DNA from: Thiothrix subterranea
GTDB taxonomy: Bacteria; Pseudomonadota; Gammaproteobacteria; Thiotrichales; Thiotrichaceae
Length of the DNA stretch: 64,000 bases
Direction of reading: 5' to 3'
Assembly (NCBI RefSeq): GCF_030930995.1
Contig: NZ_CP133217.1
Location: 3,586,001-3,650,000, forward strand
Shown here: one piece after another, positions 53,071 to 62,582 of the stretch
Numbering within the stretch: the stretch's first letter is position 1
How the letters are laid out: every line of letters starts with the position of its first letter
Notes under the pieces: generated by a model
What the model was told of the DNA's origin: nothing
Database searches by the model: none
The model's input: the letters and a program-made list of their open reading frames with translations, nothing else
Made by a program: the position numbers and the translations under genes

Positions 53071-54873
53071 TTATAGCTTGGTGAGGCTGGAGGCTTTCAA
53101 GCTCACATTATCACTGGTAATGCTGGTGCTTTTATCCAAGAAACTGTCCAGCGGGTAGCCGAGTGCAGCGTCATACGCCGTTTTGACGATGGCATATTTG
53201 CTGTTGATGGCGGTTTCGATTTGCGTAAACAACTGTTCAATGGTTTTACCTTTGGCTTTCAAATCACGTGCAGACAACTTTTTATTGCTTGCCAAATTCA
53301 CGCCTTCGGTCAAAACACCCGCTTTCACCGTCAGCTTTAAACGCAATGCCGCACTCGTGCCAGTTTTCTGCTCCAACACATAGGTGTAATTCAAGAGGTT
53401 TTGCGCACGCCACAGGTCGCGATTTTTCTTCAAATCACTCAGTAAAACCGCGTAAGGATCAACGGGCGCGGTAAAATTAACGGCTGCTTGCACAGCGGCT
53501 GCGGCATCCAACAAACCTGTGCCACAACTGGCGCAAGGTTGCGGGAAAGCCCGCGCACTCGACTTCAGCAGACTTTCGACTTGATCCGGTGTCAGGGTGG
53601 GTTTGGCAGCTAACATCAATGCGACTACGCCGGACACATGCGGCGTTGCCATGCTCGTGCCTTGGTAATATTTGTAGGTGTCGGCAAGCGCGGTTTGCGT
53701 TCCTGTATTCAGGGTGGAAACGATGCCATCGGCGGCGATACCCGTATTCATCGAACCGCCCGGTGCGGCTAAATCAACGATATTGCCGTAGTTGGAATAG
53801 TAAGCACGCCCGCCGTTTTTGCCGGTCGCCGCCACGGTCACAACGCCTGCACAGTTGGCGGGTGAAAATTGGCTGGCATCGGTATTGCTATTGCCCGCTG
53901 CCACCACAACCACGGCATTTTTGCTACGCGCTGCATTGATGGCATTCTGCATGGTTGAACCGCACGCGGATGCGCCGCCCAAACTCAGGTTAATGACTCG
54001 TGCCGGATTCGGGTTCACTGGCACGCCGGATACTGTGCCACCTGCTGCCCAAATAACACCCGCCGCAATGTCCGAAGTATAACCGCCGCACTTGCCTAAG
54101 ACGCGCACCGGCAAGGCTTTGGCGGCATAGGCGACCCCAGCAATGCCTTCGGCATTATTACCAGCCGCAGCAATCGTGCCTGCTACGTGTGTGCCATGCC
54201 AACTGCTATTGATTGCCGTGCTACTGCCACATTCACCAGCCAGCACATAGTCGCCCGCATCCGTCGCGTCACTGTCACGCCCGTTGCCGTCATTACCGAC
54301 AGCAGCATCGGCAATCATGTCATAACCCGCCAACAAATTCGGCAATAAGTCCACATGCGGCAAGACACCCGTATCAACGACAGCCACGACGCTACCCTGA
54401 CCAGCGGTATAACCCCATGCTTGCTCGGCGTGAATACCACTGACAGCATCCAACAATGACCATTGATAACTGAGGTAGGGATCATTTGGCGTAACCGGCG
54501 CTGGCACTTCCATGCGGTTCATAATGAAGTCCGGCTCGACGTATTCGACTTCCGGTAACTGCTTCAACCAAACAGACAATTTATCCCAATCCGCTTTCTT
54601 TTTGCGCTTTTCAAAACGAAAAACATCGGCTTTATCATGCGTGGTTTTGGCGTAAGTGAATTTTTCACCCTTCTCAGTGCGTAGACGTGACAACGCTTTA
54701 TCGACAGCAACCGAGCTGGCATTATCACGGAAACGAATAATCAACTGATCAGTATCGGGCTGCGCTGTAGAAGATGGCGCATGTGGCACGTTCGCCAATA
54801 CGGTTTGAGTAGAGACAGCAGTAGAAATAGCCAAGACGATGGCGCATAGATGGAGATGCTTGGGGGTTAACAT
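53071..54873 (-). CDS. Subtilisin-like serine peptidase (S8), secreted
   Basis: 600 residues. A signal peptide is followed by an inhibitor-I9-like propeptide region (about 35-120) and the catalytic domain. The triad is visible: Asp in VAVVDTGVLPHVDL, His in WHGTHVAGTIAAAGN, Ser in GTSMATPHVSGVVALML. The oxyanion Asn is in VVVAAGNSNTD. A C-terminal 130-residue extension follows, of unknown role, with a Lys-rich stretch. It is an exported protease, probably self-processed. It precedes the hydrolase gene on the same strand by 32 bases. Confidence 0.93.
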   Translation of the reverse strand: MLTPKHLHLCAIVLAISTAVSTQTVLANVPHAPSSTAQPDTDQLIIRFRDNASSVAVDKALSRLRTEKGEKFTYAKTTHDKADVFRFEKRKKKADWDKLSVWLKQLPEVEYVEPDFIMNRMEVPAPVTPNDPYLSYQWSLLDAVSGIHAEQAWGYTAGQGSVVAVVDTGVLPHVDLLPNLLAGYDMIADAAVGNDGNGRDSDATDAGDYVLAGECGSSTAINSSWHGTHVAGTIAAAGNNAEGIAGVAYAAKALPVRVLGKCGGYTSDIAAGVIWAAGGTVSGVPVNPNPARVINLSLGGASACGSTMQNAINAARSKNAVVVVAAGNSNTDASQFSPANCAGVVTVAATGKNGGRAYYSNYGNIVDLAAPGGSMNTGIAADGIVSTLNTGTQTALADTYKYYQGTSMATPHVSGVVALMLAAKPTLTPDQVESLLKSSARAFPQPCASCGTGLLDAAAAVQAAVNFTAPVDPYAVLLSDLKKNRDLWRAQNLLNYTYVLEQKTGTSAALRLKLTVKAGVLTEGVNLASNKKLSARDLKAKGKTIEQLFTQIETAINSKYAIVKTAYDAALGYPLDSFLDKSTSITSDNVSLKASSLTKL

Positions 54874-55000
54874 CGGTTTTTATCTCATTTTATTGTATGC
54901 CCTATTTACTAATTATTATTTTTTATATGTGAGCAATGTTGACAGATAACCGATGAAATGCAATCCCCAACTGATAAAAGGTAGTAACAAAGCTGAGAAT

Positions 55001-55828
55001 TCAGGCAAACCGCAGGGTTACACGGAACAATTCACCAATTTCATCAAACGTGACCCGTTCCTGCATTAGCTTCAGCATCATTGGAATTCCCCTGCCCAAA
55101 CCATCGAAGTAGCGCAGGTTATCGAGGAATTTCATCAGGAAAATATTACGCGGGGCAGAGTTGCCATAGCGGATTTTATTCAACGTCAGGGTATTCGCCA
55201 ACTTGCCGGGGGAGGTAATTTCGATCCGATCACTGTAGAAATGCACCTGTATTTTGCGCTGGCTGAGGGAATAATCGCGGTGAGCAACGGCATTCACCAT
55301 CGCCTCACGCAAGACTTTGAGCGGAATCAGCACGGTTTCAGTGCGGCGTGTACCTTCAATGGTGGAAGGGTTTGGCAGGAAAAGCTGGAGCAAAGCCACC
55401 GTTTTGTCGATCAGTTCCGGCAATGTGCCCAGCACTTCCTTTTTGTCCAGCAGGTCATCGGTGATGTCATCGCCTTTAAAGACGGCGAACATAATGGAAG
55501 CGTGTGGCAGACGGCGCTGAGGCTGTTTACCGAACATCAGCAGTCCACCGACGGTTGCCACCTGTTTACCTTCGAGTTCGGTCAGGATGTCCGCATTCAA
55601 CAACAGGCTTTGCTGTTCGTCGTTTGGCAAATCAATAAAGGCTGTGTCGTAGTAGGTGCGGTAGTAATGATCAACTAAGCGGAAGTCGATGCCTTCGATA
55701 CCGGTATCGGCAACGGGTGCTGTATCGAAATGTACCAACCCTGCTTGCTGAAATAAACGGCTCAATTCTTCCTTGTGGGTGATCATTTGTTGGATGGTAT
55801 TAATCATGATAACAAACATGTATTGCAT
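55001..55828 (-). CDS. HATPase/RecG-like regulator fragment lacking AlbA_2 domain
   Basis: 275 residues by the longest frame. The C-terminal part has the ATP-binding segment KVLREAMVNAVAHRDYS and IEITSPGKL, typical of proteins with an N-terminal AlbA_2 (Schlafen-type) DNA-binding domain joined to HATPase_c_4. Family proteins normally have about 150 more residues at the front. Here the sequence starts directly in the linker (KEELSRLFQQAGLVHFD), so the gene looks 5'-truncated. The start codon is uncertain (55828, 55807 or 55786). A remnant is the likelier reading. Confidence 0.6.
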   Translation of the reverse strand: MQYMFVIMINTIQQMITHKEELSRLFQQAGLVHFDTAPVADTGIEGIDFRLVDHYYRTYYDTAFIDLPNDEQQSLLLNADILTELEGKQVATVGGLLMFGKQPQRRLPHASIMFAVFKGDDITDDLLDKKEVLGTLPELIDKTVALLQLFLPNPSTIEGTRRTETVLIPLKVLREAMVNAVAHRDYSLSQRKIQVHFYSDRIEITSPGKLANTLTLNKIRYGNSAPRNIFLMKFLDNLRYFDGLGRGIPMMLKLMQERVTFDEIGELFRVTLRFA

Positions 55829-55841
55829 TAAAGTAAATATG

Positions 55842-56633
55842 TCAGCCCTGATCGCCCGCTTTCATAGGCCGACTCAATTCCGGTGGCAACTGCACAATTT
55901 CACAAGCACCACGATACTGCTCCGGCACATTGTCGGGGCATTCCCCACACAACTCATTGCCCGGCACGGCGAAATCAATCTTGCGTGGGTAGGGCAAATT
56001 TAACCCGTTCATGATGGCGACAAACGCTTCCTGCGAGGTGTTGTTACCCACACGCGGGTTACGATTCTTTTCCTGTCCGATAGTAGTGATCTGCCTGCCT
56101 TCGTAGTCATGCGCTGGGTAGACCAAGGTTTCATCGGGCAGGGTAAAGAATTTCTCGGTAATGCTTTGATACAATTTGACCGGATCGCCCGATTGGAAAT
56201 CCGTGCGTCCGCAGGCTTCAATCAACAGCGCATCGCCTGAAAACAGGACTTTTTGCATCCCGTTATCCAACAGGTAAGCGTGGTGATGCCCCGTATGCCC
56301 CGGTGTAAATAACGGGTGCAATTCAATTTGCCCTACCCGGAACACCTGATTTTCCTCAACCCCCACGTCGGCACAGGCCAGTTTATCCATCGCTGGAACC
56401 ACGATTTTGCTGCCGGTGTAAGCCCGCAATTTACGCGCCCCGGTCAGGTGGTCGGCGTGCATGTGGGTTTCCAGCGTGTAAGTCAGCTTCAAGCCCAATG
56501 CCTGCAATACCGCCAGATCGCGCTCAACCGTGTCGATCACCGGGTCAATCAGCACGCACTCGCCCGACTGTTCACAAGCCAATAAATAGGTGTAAGTGCT
56601 GGAGTCTTGCTCAAAAAGCTGTCTGAAAATCAT
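55842..56633 (-). CDS. Persulfide dioxygenase-like MBL-fold hydrolase (ETHE1 type)
   Basis: 263 residues from ATG 56633, with GAGGAA upstream; the frame further upstream is unrelated. The metal-binding motif is THMHADHLTGA (about residue 57). The further ligands TPGHTGHHHA (about 112) and SGDALLI (Asp about 132) are present. Iron-type ETHE1 enzymes oxidise glutathione persulfide to sulfite and use few metal ligands, as seen here. A C-terminal Cys-rich end (NELCGECPDN) is unusual. The role is sulfide detoxification in the cytoplasm. Confidence 0.87.
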   Translation of the reverse strand: MIFRQLFEQDSSTYTYLLACEQSGECVLIDPVIDTVERDLAVLQALGLKLTYTLETHMHADHLTGARKLRAYTGSKIVVPAMDKLACADVGVEENQVFRVGQIELHPLFTPGHTGHHHAYLLDNGMQKVLFSGDALLIEACGRTDFQSGDPVKLYQSITEKFFTLPDETLVYPAHDYEGRQITTIGQEKNRNPRVGNNTSQEAFVAIMNGLNLPYPRKIDFAVPGNELCGECPDNVPEQYRGACEIVQLPPELSRPMKAGDQG

Positions 56634-56756
56634 TCGGTTTTTCCTCGCAATATTGAAACGTACCACCCATAGTATAGGCAACACCGCGTCATTCCAAAGA
56701 AATGCGCTATATATAATTGACACATGGCTTAAGAAACAAACCTTTAAGAGATATTT

Positions 56757-56948
56757 ATGCCGCAGGTTTCCCCGCAAAACGACAGTTGGCTGATCGAACG
56801 GATGCGTTACTACACCCCGCTTTCAGACAAGGATGAACAGTTGTTGCGTGAGCTGGAAACAGACGAAATCTGCTACCGTCCCCGTACCCAATTGACGTTC
56901 AGCGAGAACCCCAGCCATCTGTTCGTGTTGACATCCTCCCCTCCCTAA
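56757..56948 (+). pseudogene. 5' fragment of a Crp/Fnr-like regulator gene, cut by an insertion
   Basis: ORF of 63 codons beginning MPQVSPQNDSWLIERMRYY. TPLSDKDEQLLRELETDEI and the next residues fit the cyclic-nucleotide-binding (Crp-like) N-terminal domain up to PSHLFVL. After that the frame reads into the TnpB element (TSSPP, stop). The rest of the gene was not found on the far side of the element, so the insertion probably came with a deletion. The gene is divergent from the persulfide dioxygenase and may once have controlled it. Confidence 0.72.
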
Positions 56949-58290
56949 AGGAAGGGGATTCCTGCTGCATTCAGCTAGATAGCTGACTTACTTCGGCGAG
57001 TTCCTGCTTCATCGAGCGACTGAATGCCGCATCTCCACAGGCTAACAAGCGGTGTCCCCGCTCTACAACATTGATCGCGCCGACATGATCGGCATGATTT
57101 TCATAGTGACATTTCACGCACACAAACCGTGCTTGCGTTTGGCGGTTATCCGCTGATACGTGATGACATTCGGGGCATTCTTGACTGGTATAGTGCGCAG
57201 GCACGGCGAACAATATGCCACCATTCCATGCCATTTTATAGTCGAGTTGCCGCCGAAATTCGCCCCAACCTTGGTCGAGTATGGCTTTGTTTAAGCCGGA
57301 TTTTGCCGCCACATTCTTGCTAGGGTTTTCTACCGTACCCGCCGCTGATTTGGACATATTCCGTACCTGCAAATCTTCGACGAACACCACCGCGTGGTTT
57401 TGGCTGATGGTGGTCGTCGCTTTGTGCAGGAAATCGCGGCGGGTATTGGCGATTTGTGTATGTATTTTTTGAACTTTTGCTTTGGCTTTTTTCCAGTTGT
57501 TGCTGAATTTCTGCTTGTGAGCCATGCGCCGTAGTCGATACCGATACTCGTGGTGATGGCAGGTATGGATTGCTCCACTTCCCGCTGGGTTTGGATACTG
57601 ATGTACCACTTGCCGTTTTTGCCGGACACTGTGACATTGCGCAATTCACCCAACACCTCGCGGCTGTTGCGGTAGCGTATCCAGCCCAGTTTTGGCAGAA
57701 AAACGCGGTTGTTGCGCTGATCGAGCTTAATTTGTTTGGGGTCGGGATAGCGGAAACTGTCGCCGCTGCCTTTGCGCTTGAAGCGGGGGAAATCGGCACG
57801 CTTGGCAAAGAAGTTTTGGTAGGCTTTTTCCAAGTCCTTTAAAGCGTGCTGCAAGGGATGGACGGGAGCATCTTTCAGCCACTGCGTTTCTGTACCATTG
57901 CGCCATGCCGTCAGGTGTTTTGCCATTGCCACATAACCGATGAACTTTTCACCCGCTTCATGATTGGCTTGTTGCAACGCCAACGCCTTGTTGTAAACAA
58001 ACCGACACGAACCCGCGTAACGGCGCAGGGTGTGCTGTCTCCCGCCGTCTGGCATCAGTGCGTATTTGAAAGCTTGTAGTCGTTGCATGGTGTTAAGGGT
58101 AGACTAAAATCCCTACTTCGTGCGCATGAATCCACCGTAAATGCTGGTTTCAGCCGACAAACGGAATGGGAGGAGCGGTACACTTCAGTCATTCGCCTGT
58201 ACACCGAACAGCAGCAAATACCACACTAAACACTCCGAACATAGGGCGACTTCGCCACCCGCGCTATCCTCCCCGCCCTGAAGGACGAGG
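56935..58290 (-). mobile_element. IS200/IS605-group TnpB element, decayed, no tnpA
   Basis: The low-coordinate end is preceded by TTGAC, then ATCCTCCCCTCCCTAAAGG on the plus strand. Read on the minus strand, this gives CCCTTCCTTTAGGGAGGGG, the hairpin normally found after tnpB. At the far side another hairpin of the same kind is at 58266-58290 (CCTCCCCGCCCTGAAGGACGAGG). The left boundary of the element is therefore unclear and the end coordinate is approximate. The only gene is the broken tnpB. Confidence 0.6.
56971..58088 (-). pseudogene. tnpB: TnpB-type RNA-guided endonuclease gene with internal deletion and frameshift
   Basis: The 5' part (58088 to about 57530) gives MQRLQAFKYALMPDGGRQ onwards up to GIDYG, the first RuvC Asp. 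The frame then shifts. The next part, MAHKQKFSNNWKKAKAKVQ, should be about 45 residues further on, so that section has been deleted. The 3' part (to 56971) has VVFVEDLQVRNMSKSA with the catalytic Glu, the zinc-finger cysteines CPECHHV and CVKCHYE, and the last Asp in HADHVGAINV. Without the linking region the nuclease cannot fold properly. Confidence 0.85.
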
Positions 58291-58356
58291 TTTGCCGCGC
58301 AACCTGATCAAAAGGAATCGTTATATGGGATCTAAGGAATTGCGTTAACCCCCAAT
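58089..58356. other. Gene-free stretch between the TnpB element and the iron operon
   Basis: No open frame of note. It contains the upstream hairpin (58266-58290) and, just before, an A/C-rich segment. A minus-strand reading of 58262-58290 gives CCTCGTCCTTCAGGGCGGGGAGG, like a right-end hairpin of a TnpB element, so a second element may once have ended here. The plus-strand codons before the TAA near 58346 (LIKRNRYMGSKELR) have no assignable parent. Confidence 0.4.
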
Positions 58357-58380
58357 AAAATGAGAATTGCTTGCATTATC
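58357..58380. promoter_or_regulatory. Possible Fur-like site, distal
   Basis: AAAATGAGAATTGCTTGCATTATC shows two spaced half-site-like parts (AATGAGAAT and GCATTATC), similar to Fur boxes but with an extended spacer. Listed with low confidence because the stronger box is adjacent. Confidence 0.4.
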
Positions 58381-58392
58381 GTGTGCACTGTG

Positions 58393-58411
58393 GATAATGC
58401 GAATCTTTCTT
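58393..58411. promoter_or_regulatory. Fur box upstream of the ferric iron ABC operon
   Basis: GATAATGCGAATCTTTCTT matches the 19-base Fur consensus at 14 positions, with a perfect left half. It lies 23 bases before the fbpA-type start, fitting iron repression of the transporter operon. Confidence 0.65.
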
Positions 58412-58433
58412 ATTCAACCTGAAGGCAGCACCC

Positions 58434-59447
58434 ATGTTCAAGCAAATCGCCCTGTCATTACTGGTTGCCAGCATCGCTACCCCCGTGCTGGCAGATGGCG
58501 AAGTCAATGTCTATTCCGCCCGCAAGGAACAACTGATCAAACCGCTGTTCGACAAATTCACCGAACAAACCGGCATTAAAGTCAACCTCGTCACAGGCAA
58601 AGACGATGCCTTGCTGGAACGCCTCAAACTCGAAGGTGAAAACACCCCCGCCGACCTGCTGATGACCGCCGATGCAGGGCGTTTGTACCGCGCGGTAGAA
58701 ATGGAACTGACCCAACCCGTCGAATCCGCAACACTGAAAAAAGACATTCCTGAAAACCTGCGTGACCCTGCCAACCAATGGTTTGGATTGACCTCCCGCG
58801 CTCGCCCGATCTTTTACGTGAAAGACAAAGTGAAGCCGGAAGAACTTTCCACCTACGAAGATTTGGCTGATCCGAAGTGGAAAGGGCGTATCTGTGTACG
58901 CTCTTCCGACAATATCTACAACCAGTCAATGCTGGGTTCGATGATTGCAGTGAACGGCGCGGAAAAGGCGCAGGCATGGGCTGACGGTTTGGTGAAAAAC
59001 TTTGCACGTCCACCCGAAGGCGGCGACCGTGATCAAATCAAGGCGGCTGCGGCTGGGCAATGTGACATTGCGATTTCCAACACCTACTACTACGGGCAAA
59101 TGCTAACGGGTGAAGAGGCGGAAGACAAAGCCGCTGCGGAAAAAGTCGCAATCTTCTGGCCTAATCAATCCGACCGTGGTACGCACATCAATATCAGCGG
59201 CGCGGCTGTCACCAAAACCGCCAAAAACAAGGATAACGCAGTCAAACTGATGGAATTCTTGGTCAACGACGAATCACAAAAATGGTACGCCGAAGCCAAT
59301 CAGGAATACCCCGTGAAAACCGGTATTGCACCCAGCGACATGCTCAAAGGCTGGGGCGAATTCAAAGCCGATAGCCTGAATTTGTCCGAACTCGGCAAAC
59401 ACAATGCTGAAGCCGTGAAAATCATGGATAAAGCGGGTTGGAAATAA
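58434..59447 (+). CDS. Ferric iron ABC transporter substrate-binding protein (FbpA/FutA type)
   Basis: 337 residues with a signal peptide (IATPVLADGEV). Family segments include VNVYSARKEQLIKPLFDKF, TGKDDALLERLKLEGENTPAD and, late in the protein, SNTYYYGQMLTG with the tyrosine pair that binds Fe3+. It brings iron in the periplasm to the permease encoded next. A related but broken copy is at 10905, showing this one is the functional locus. The end overlaps the permease start by about ten bases. A Fur box is just upstream. Confidence 0.94.
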   Translation: MFKQIALSLLVASIATPVLADGEVNVYSARKEQLIKPLFDKFTEQTGIKVNLVTGKDDALLERLKLEGENTPADLLMTADAGRLYRAVEMELTQPVESATLKKDIPENLRDPANQWFGLTSRARPIFYVKDKVKPEELSTYEDLADPKWKGRICVRSSDNIYNQSMLGSMIAVNGAEKAQAWADGLVKNFARPPEGGDRDQIKAAAAGQCDIAISNTYYYGQMLTGEEAEDKAAAEKVAIFWPNQSDRGTHINISGAAVTKTAKNKDNAVKLMEFLVNDESQKWYAEANQEYPVKTGIAPSDMLKGWGEFKADSLNLSELGKHNAEAVKIMDKAGWK

Positions 59448-61075
59448 AGCCGTTACTCTGGCGTGCCGTGCTATTGGGCATGGCACTGCTTACCGCCCTG
59501 CCGATCCTCGCGGTATTCGGCTACGTGTTCGTGCCTGCGCCTGAGGTTTGGCAGCATTTGCGTGAAACGGTGCTTACCGATTATTTGCTGAATACGCTGT
59601 GGCTGGTATTGGGCGTGGGGTTTGGCGTATTGCTGCTGGGGCTTCCAGCGGCATGGCTAAATAGCATGTGCGAGTTTCCGGGGCGACGGCTGTTTGAATG
59701 GGCATTGCTATTACCAATGGCGATGCCTGCTTACATTATTGCCTATACCTACACCGGAATGCTGGACTTTTCAGGGCCGGTGCAAACCTTGCTGCGCGAG
59801 CTGACGGGCTGGGGGTATGGCGATTATTACTTCCCGAATGTGCGCTCTCTGGGTGGCGCAATCACCATGTTGTCGCTGGTGCTGTTCCCGTATGTGTACT
59901 TGCTGGCGCGGGCGGCGTTTCTGGAACAGTCGATTTGTGTGCTGGAAGTGAGCCGTACATTGGGGTCAAACCAGTGGCAAAGTTTCTTTCGGGTGGCGTT
60001 GCCGTTGGCGCGTCCGGCGATTATTACCGGTTTGTCGCTGGCCTTGATGGAAACGTTGGCGGATTTTGGCACGGTGCAATATTTCGGCGTTTCGACCTTT
60101 ACCACGGGCATTTTCCGTACTTGGTTTGGGCTAGGCGATCATGCGGCGGCTTCGCAATTGGCTGCATTGCTGATGGGGTTTGTGTTTGTGCTGATCCTGT
60201 TGGAACGTTGGTCGCGGAGTCGGGCACGGTATCACCATACCTCCAACAAGTATTCACGCATTCCGAAATTCCGTTTGCGTGGCTGGACAGCAGTAGCTGC
60301 GGTGTTGGTGTGCGCCCTGCCCTTGCTGCTGGGGTTTGTGATTCCGGTGGGGCAATTGCTGCATTGGAGCATTAAAGTTGCCAGCAAGGGCTTGGACAGT
60401 GATTTCATTAATTTGGTGTGGCATAGCTTGATGTTGGCGAGTTTGGCGGCGGTATTCGCGCTATTGCTGGCATTGATTCTGGGTTATGGCAAACGGCTGA
60501 ATAATGATCCGTTGGTGAATATTGCTTCGCGGATTGCGGCGATGGGCTATGCGATTCCGGGGACGGTGATTGCGATTGGGGTGCTGATTCCGTTTGCGTG
60601 GGCGGATACGCAACTCAACCACCTCAGCAAGCAGTTTTTCGACAGCAATGTGGGTTTGTTGCTGAGTGGCACGTTGTTTACGCTGTTGTTTGCCTACAAT
60701 GTGCGCTTTTTGGCGGTGTCGCTGCAAACGGTGGAAGCGGGTTTGGGCAAGATTAAACCGACGCTGGATAATGCAGGGCGTTCCTTGGGCTTGAGTCCGT
60801 TGGGCGTGTTGCAGCGGCTGCATTTGCCGTTGATGAAAGGCTCGTTACTCACCGCGATTTTACTGGTGTTTGTGGATGTGCTGAAAGAATTGCCTGCCAC
60901 ACTGATTTTACGCCCGTTCAATTTCAATACGCTGGCAGTGCGGGCGTATGAATTAGCTTCGGATGAACGGCTGGCAGATGCGGGTTTGCCGTCGTTGATG
61001 ATTGTGGCAGCGGGGATTATTCCGGTGATTTTATTGAGCCGTTCGATTAGCAAATCGCGGGCTGGGGAACATTGA
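59438..61075 (+). CDS. Ferric iron ABC transporter permease (FbpB type)
   Basis: 545 residues with 12 or more predicted membrane helices in two fused halves. Each half has an EAA-like loop: LEVSRTLGSNQWQSFFRVALP near residue 170 and LDNAGRSLGLSPLGVLQRLHLP near 440. The start is a TTG at 59438 overlapping the binding-protein gene. An ATG at 59480 is the alternative but would remove part of the first helix. It forms the channel for ferric iron. The gene ends overlapping the ATPase start (TTGATG). Confidence 0.92.
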   Translation: MEIKPLLWRAVLLGMALLTALPILAVFGYVFVPAPEVWQHLRETVLTDYLLNTLWLVLGVGFGVLLLGLPAAWLNSMCEFPGRRLFEWALLLPMAMPAYIIAYTYTGMLDFSGPVQTLLRELTGWGYGDYYFPNVRSLGGAITMLSLVLFPYVYLLARAAFLEQSICVLEVSRTLGSNQWQSFFRVALPLARPAIITGLSLALMETLADFGTVQYFGVSTFTTGIFRTWFGLGDHAAASQLAALLMGFVFVLILLERWSRSRARYHHTSNKYSRIPKFRLRGWTAVAAVLVCALPLLLGFVIPVGQLLHWSIKVASKGLDSDFINLVWHSLMLASLAAVFALLLALILGYGKRLNNDPLVNIASRIAAMGYAIPGTVIAIGVLIPFAWADTQLNHLSKQFFDSNVGLLLSGTLFTLLFAYNVRFLAVSLQTVEAGLGKIKPTLDNAGRSLGLSPLGVLQRLHLPLMKGSLLTAILLVFVDVLKELPATLILRPFNFNTLAVRAYELASDERLADAGLPSLMIVAAGIIPVILLSRSISKSRAGEH

Positions 61076-62118
61076 TGAGCAAGTTAGTCCTGCAAAACAT
61101 CCACATCGAATACGGCAGCAATGCGGTGGTACATGATGTCAATCTGACGGTGGAAGACGGGCAAATCGGTTGTTTGCTGGGGCCAAGTGGCTGTGGCAAA
61201 ACGACCTTGCTGCGGGCTATTGCCGGTTTCGAGCCTGTCACCCGTGGCACAATTACACTCAAAGATCAGGTGATCAGTGCGCCTGATGTGCATTTGCCGC
61301 CGGAAAAACGCAATATCGGCATGGTGTTTCAGGATTACGCGCTATTTCCGCACCTGAGTATTGCCGACAATATCACCTTCGGGATTCGCAAGCAGGCGGG
61401 CAAAGATAAGGCGCGGCGTGTGGCGGAATTGCTGGAATTGGTGAATTTGCCGGGGTATGAAAAGCGTTATCCGCACGAGCTTTCGGGCGGGCAGCAGCAG
61501 CGGATTGCGTTGGCTCGCGCCCTTGCGCCGCAACCGCGCTTGCTGTTGCTGGATGAGCCATTCGGTAGCCAAGACGTGGAATTGCGCGAAATGCTGGCGC
61601 GGGAAGTGCGCGACATCCTCAAGCGCGAAGGCATGACTGCGATTCTGGTCACGCACGACCAGCACGAAGCCTTTGCGATGGCGGATGAAATCGGCGTGTT
61701 ACAAAGCGGGCGTTTGCAGCAATGGGACACGGGTTATAATTTGTACCACAAGCCGGTGAATCAGTTTGTGGCGGGATTTATTGGGCAAGGTGCGTTGATT
61801 ACGGGGACAGTGTTGAATCATGACACCGTTTCCACCCTACTGGGCGCAATCAAGGGCGAAGTTCCGCTCGAATGCCAACCCGATTGCCCGGTTGATGTGC
61901 TGATTCGCCCCGATGATTTGAAATTGGTGGCGGATGCACCGCGCAAAGCCAAAGTGGTCTCGCGAGTATTTCGCGGGGCAGAATACCTTTATGTGTTAGG
62001 CTTGGCCGATAACAGCCAAATTCTCGCACTAGCACCGAGTCATCAGGAGTATGCACTTGGCGAAACGGTGTGTTTCGAGTTGGATATGCAGCACCTTATT
62101 ATCTTAAGGAGGCGTTGA
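61075..62118 (+). CDS. Ferric iron ABC transporter ATP-binding protein (FbpC type)
   Basis: 347 residues. Walker A GPSGCGKTT (about 37-45), signature LSGGQQQRIALARAL, Walker B LLLLDEPFGSQD and switch His LVTHDQHEA are all present. A C-terminal domain of about 110 residues (TOBE-like, with VDVLIRPDDLKL) is typical of FbpC and may sense iron or nucleotide. It closes the three-gene operon, whose genes overlap. No obvious terminator follows. A polyamine or sulfate ATPase is less likely given the operon. Confidence 0.93.
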   Translation: MSKLVLQNIHIEYGSNAVVHDVNLTVEDGQIGCLLGPSGCGKTTLLRAIAGFEPVTRGTITLKDQVISAPDVHLPPEKRNIGMVFQDYALFPHLSIADNITFGIRKQAGKDKARRVAELLELVNLPGYEKRYPHELSGGQQQRIALARALAPQPRLLLLDEPFGSQDVELREMLAREVRDILKREGMTAILVTHDQHEAFAMADEIGVLQSGRLQQWDTGYNLYHKPVNQFVAGFIGQGALITGTVLNHDTVSTLLGAIKGEVPLECQPDCPVDVLIRPDDLKLVADAPRKAKVVSRVFRGAEYLYVLGLADNSQILALAPSHQEYALGETVCFELDMQHLIILRRR

Positions 62119-62141
62119 TTTAATGCACATTATTGCGCGTA

Positions 62142-62582
62142 TTATAACTTACTAAAAGCAGCGGCTATATCAGCCACGCTTAAAGCACGCACTGGCGGAA
62201 TCTCTGGAATAATTTGCGAGACCTGATAGTCATCTGGAATATGCAGTGTTAACGTCCAAGTATTGGCATTAAATGAGGCTTTCTCTTTGGATAATTCCAC
62301 TGCTTTCGGAAAGGTATATAACGGTGAATAAAAGCAGATTTTATAAAAGCCCGATTGAAGCTTTATTTTTCGCAAATTGAACGCGGTTTCAGAAGGTTCA
62401 GCGACTTGCTTAAAAGAAATCTTGCCGGTTTCACTGGTATCAAACGCCAGCCAGTCGCCCGATGCCCACCCTAACTTTCTGAACAGCCCAGCCCCAAACG
62501 ACAAACACAGATTATCTCGACCACCCACATGCTCCATATCCAGGATAATATCGAAACTTCCTGAAGCAGGTTTCTTACTCAT
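62142..62582 (-). CDS. Unknown protein, possible beta-barrel regulator-like fold
   Basis: 146 residues, without signal or membrane segment and with no recognised family. The first half, rich in beta pattern (FDIILDMEHVGGRDNLCLSF then GWASGDWLAFDTSETG), recalls small beta-barrel domains such as AbrB-like folds, but this is only a resemblance. The C-terminus ends in a short helix (VADIAAAFSKL). It is convergent with the iron ABC operon. Codon use matches the genome. The function is unknown. Confidence 0.6.
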   Translation of the reverse strand: MSKKPASGSFDIILDMEHVGGRDNLCLSFGAGLFRKLGWASGDWLAFDTSETGKISFKQVAEPSETAFNLRKIKLQSGFYKICFYSPLYTFPKAVELSKEKASFNANTWTLTLHIPDDYQVSQIIPEIPPVRALSVADIAAAFSKL

